NCBI GenBank assembly: GCA_036489025.1
Contig: DASXGN010000041.1
Coordinates: 1 to 64,000 of the forward strand
Reading direction: 5' to 3'
Origin: Dryocola sp036489025
GTDB lineage: Bacteria > Pseudomonadota > Gammaproteobacteria > Enterobacterales > Enterobacteriaceae
Length of the DNA: 64,000 bases
The stretch's first letter is position 1. Each line of letters starts with the position of its first letter. Under the pieces are notes generated by a model, which saw only the letters and a program-made list of their open reading frames with translations, was not told where the DNA came from and did no database searches. The position numbers and the translations under genes were made by a program. Below, one piece after another: positions 63,647-64,000 of this stretch.

Positions 63647-63678
63647 AGGAGCTTAATTCAGGTTAAGCTCCTTTTTTA
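63647..63678 (+). terminator. Terminator after the POT transporter
   Basis: AGGAGCTTAA and TTAAGCTCCT pair perfectly around TTCAGG and are followed by a T tract. It also abuts the stop codon of the convergent gene. Confidence 0.92.
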
Positions 63679-64000
63679 ATAGTTATTTGGCAGCCGATTA
63701 ACGGACACCAGCTTGCCCTTATTCATCTCAATATAATTCCCTTTGCGTAGCGCGGATAATACCTCGGCGATAACCGAGCGAGAGATATTCGTTTTCTTCT
63801 GAATATGATCGATAACGCCGGTGCGCACGCGCAGGTCAGTGGGCCAGTCTTCCATGGCTAACAGCGTCGATCTTATTTGAGAATAAGAGCTGGTGCCGAT
63901 GTAAAACTCATCTCTGGATTCATAAAAGCGCATCATGTAAGCAACCCAGAAGCAAGACTTATCCCATAGATGATGCCGGGCAATCAGCTCCGCGGCTTTA
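63676..64000 (-). CDS. IprA-like winged-helix regulator, cut by the window edge
   Basis: The reading frame runs without a start to the end of the window (at least 107 codons; protein end ...KGKLVSVNRLPNNY). The C-terminal segment DHIQKKTNISRSVIAEVLSA is a helix-turn-helix, and DKSCFWVAYMMRFYESRDEF resembles the Crp-like region of IprA/YaiV, linked to peroxide and osmotic stress. An internal ATG at 63936 is not the start. The N-terminal half is outside the window. Confidence 0.65.
   Translation of the reverse strand, partial: KAAELIARHHLWDKSCFWVAYMMRFYESRDEFYIGTSSYSQIRSTLLAMEDWPTDLRVRTGVIDHIQKKTNISRSVIAEVLSALRKGNYIEMNKGKLVSVNRLPNNY

Overview
The window is chromosomal DNA from a member of the Enterobacteriaceae that is not Escherichia coli itself. 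The backbone follows the E. coli order from the end of rrnH to proBA-thrW: aspU, dkgB, yafC, yafD, yafE, mltD, gloB, yafS, rnhA, dnaQ, aspV, yafV, fadE, gmhA, yafJ, yafK, dinB, pepD, gpt, frsA, crl, phoE, proB, proA, thrW. It also carries nqrABCDEF-nqrM before dinB, as Klebsiella- and Enterobacter-type genomes do and E. coli K-12 does not. Genus cannot be fixed from the sequence alone; an Enterobacter/Lelliottia/Cedecea-like organism fits.

Layout. 1-11.9 kb: backbone with two additions, a drug-type MFS exporter beside yafC and a secreted S8-family peptidase gene wedged between rnhA and dnaQ. 12.07-24.93 kb: a degraded genomic island just downstream of aspV. A 29-bp perfect direct repeat lies at both ends, with remnants of a tyrosine integrase, a BRO-type phage antirepressor and an IS3-family OrfA at the right end. 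Its cargo is a ten-gene chaperone-usher fimbrial operon whose last gene is an EAL phosphodiesterase that overlaps the putative tip adhesin gene by 1 nt. Upstream lies a membrane-anchored winged-helix regulator with a small membrane partner, like YqeI/YqeJ or PsaE/PsaF. 25.0-50.1 kb: backbone metabolism and envelope genes, with the Na+-pumping NADH:quinone reductase operon (no apbE beside it) and a CHASE4-like-PAS-GGDEF-EAL protein between proA and tRNA-Thr. 50.1-62.0 kb: a second accessory region after tRNA-Thr, partly AT-rich. It holds a LysR/MFS/hydrolase module, aldo-keto reductase debris, a large autotransporter with a repetitive beta-helix passenger, LuxR-like and LysR regulators, a small unknown protein and possible satellite-prophage debris. 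62.0-64.0 kb: a POT peptide transporter and the 5'-truncated (by the window edge) gene of an IprA-like winged-helix protein.

How the genes work together. The fimbrial island is a self-contained unit: regulator pair, major pilin, minor subunits, chaperone, usher, tip protein and a c-di-GMP-degrading enzyme. Recognisable control elements elsewhere are a LexA box at dinB, a Pho box at phoE, a FadR operator at fadE and a perfect palindrome of LysR-operator type between the 50-kb LysR gene and its divergent MFS gene. The two tRNA-Asp genes are identical and lie about 11.9 kb apart. tRNA-Thr(CGU) has a recognisable promoter but appears to lack one base of its acceptor stem.
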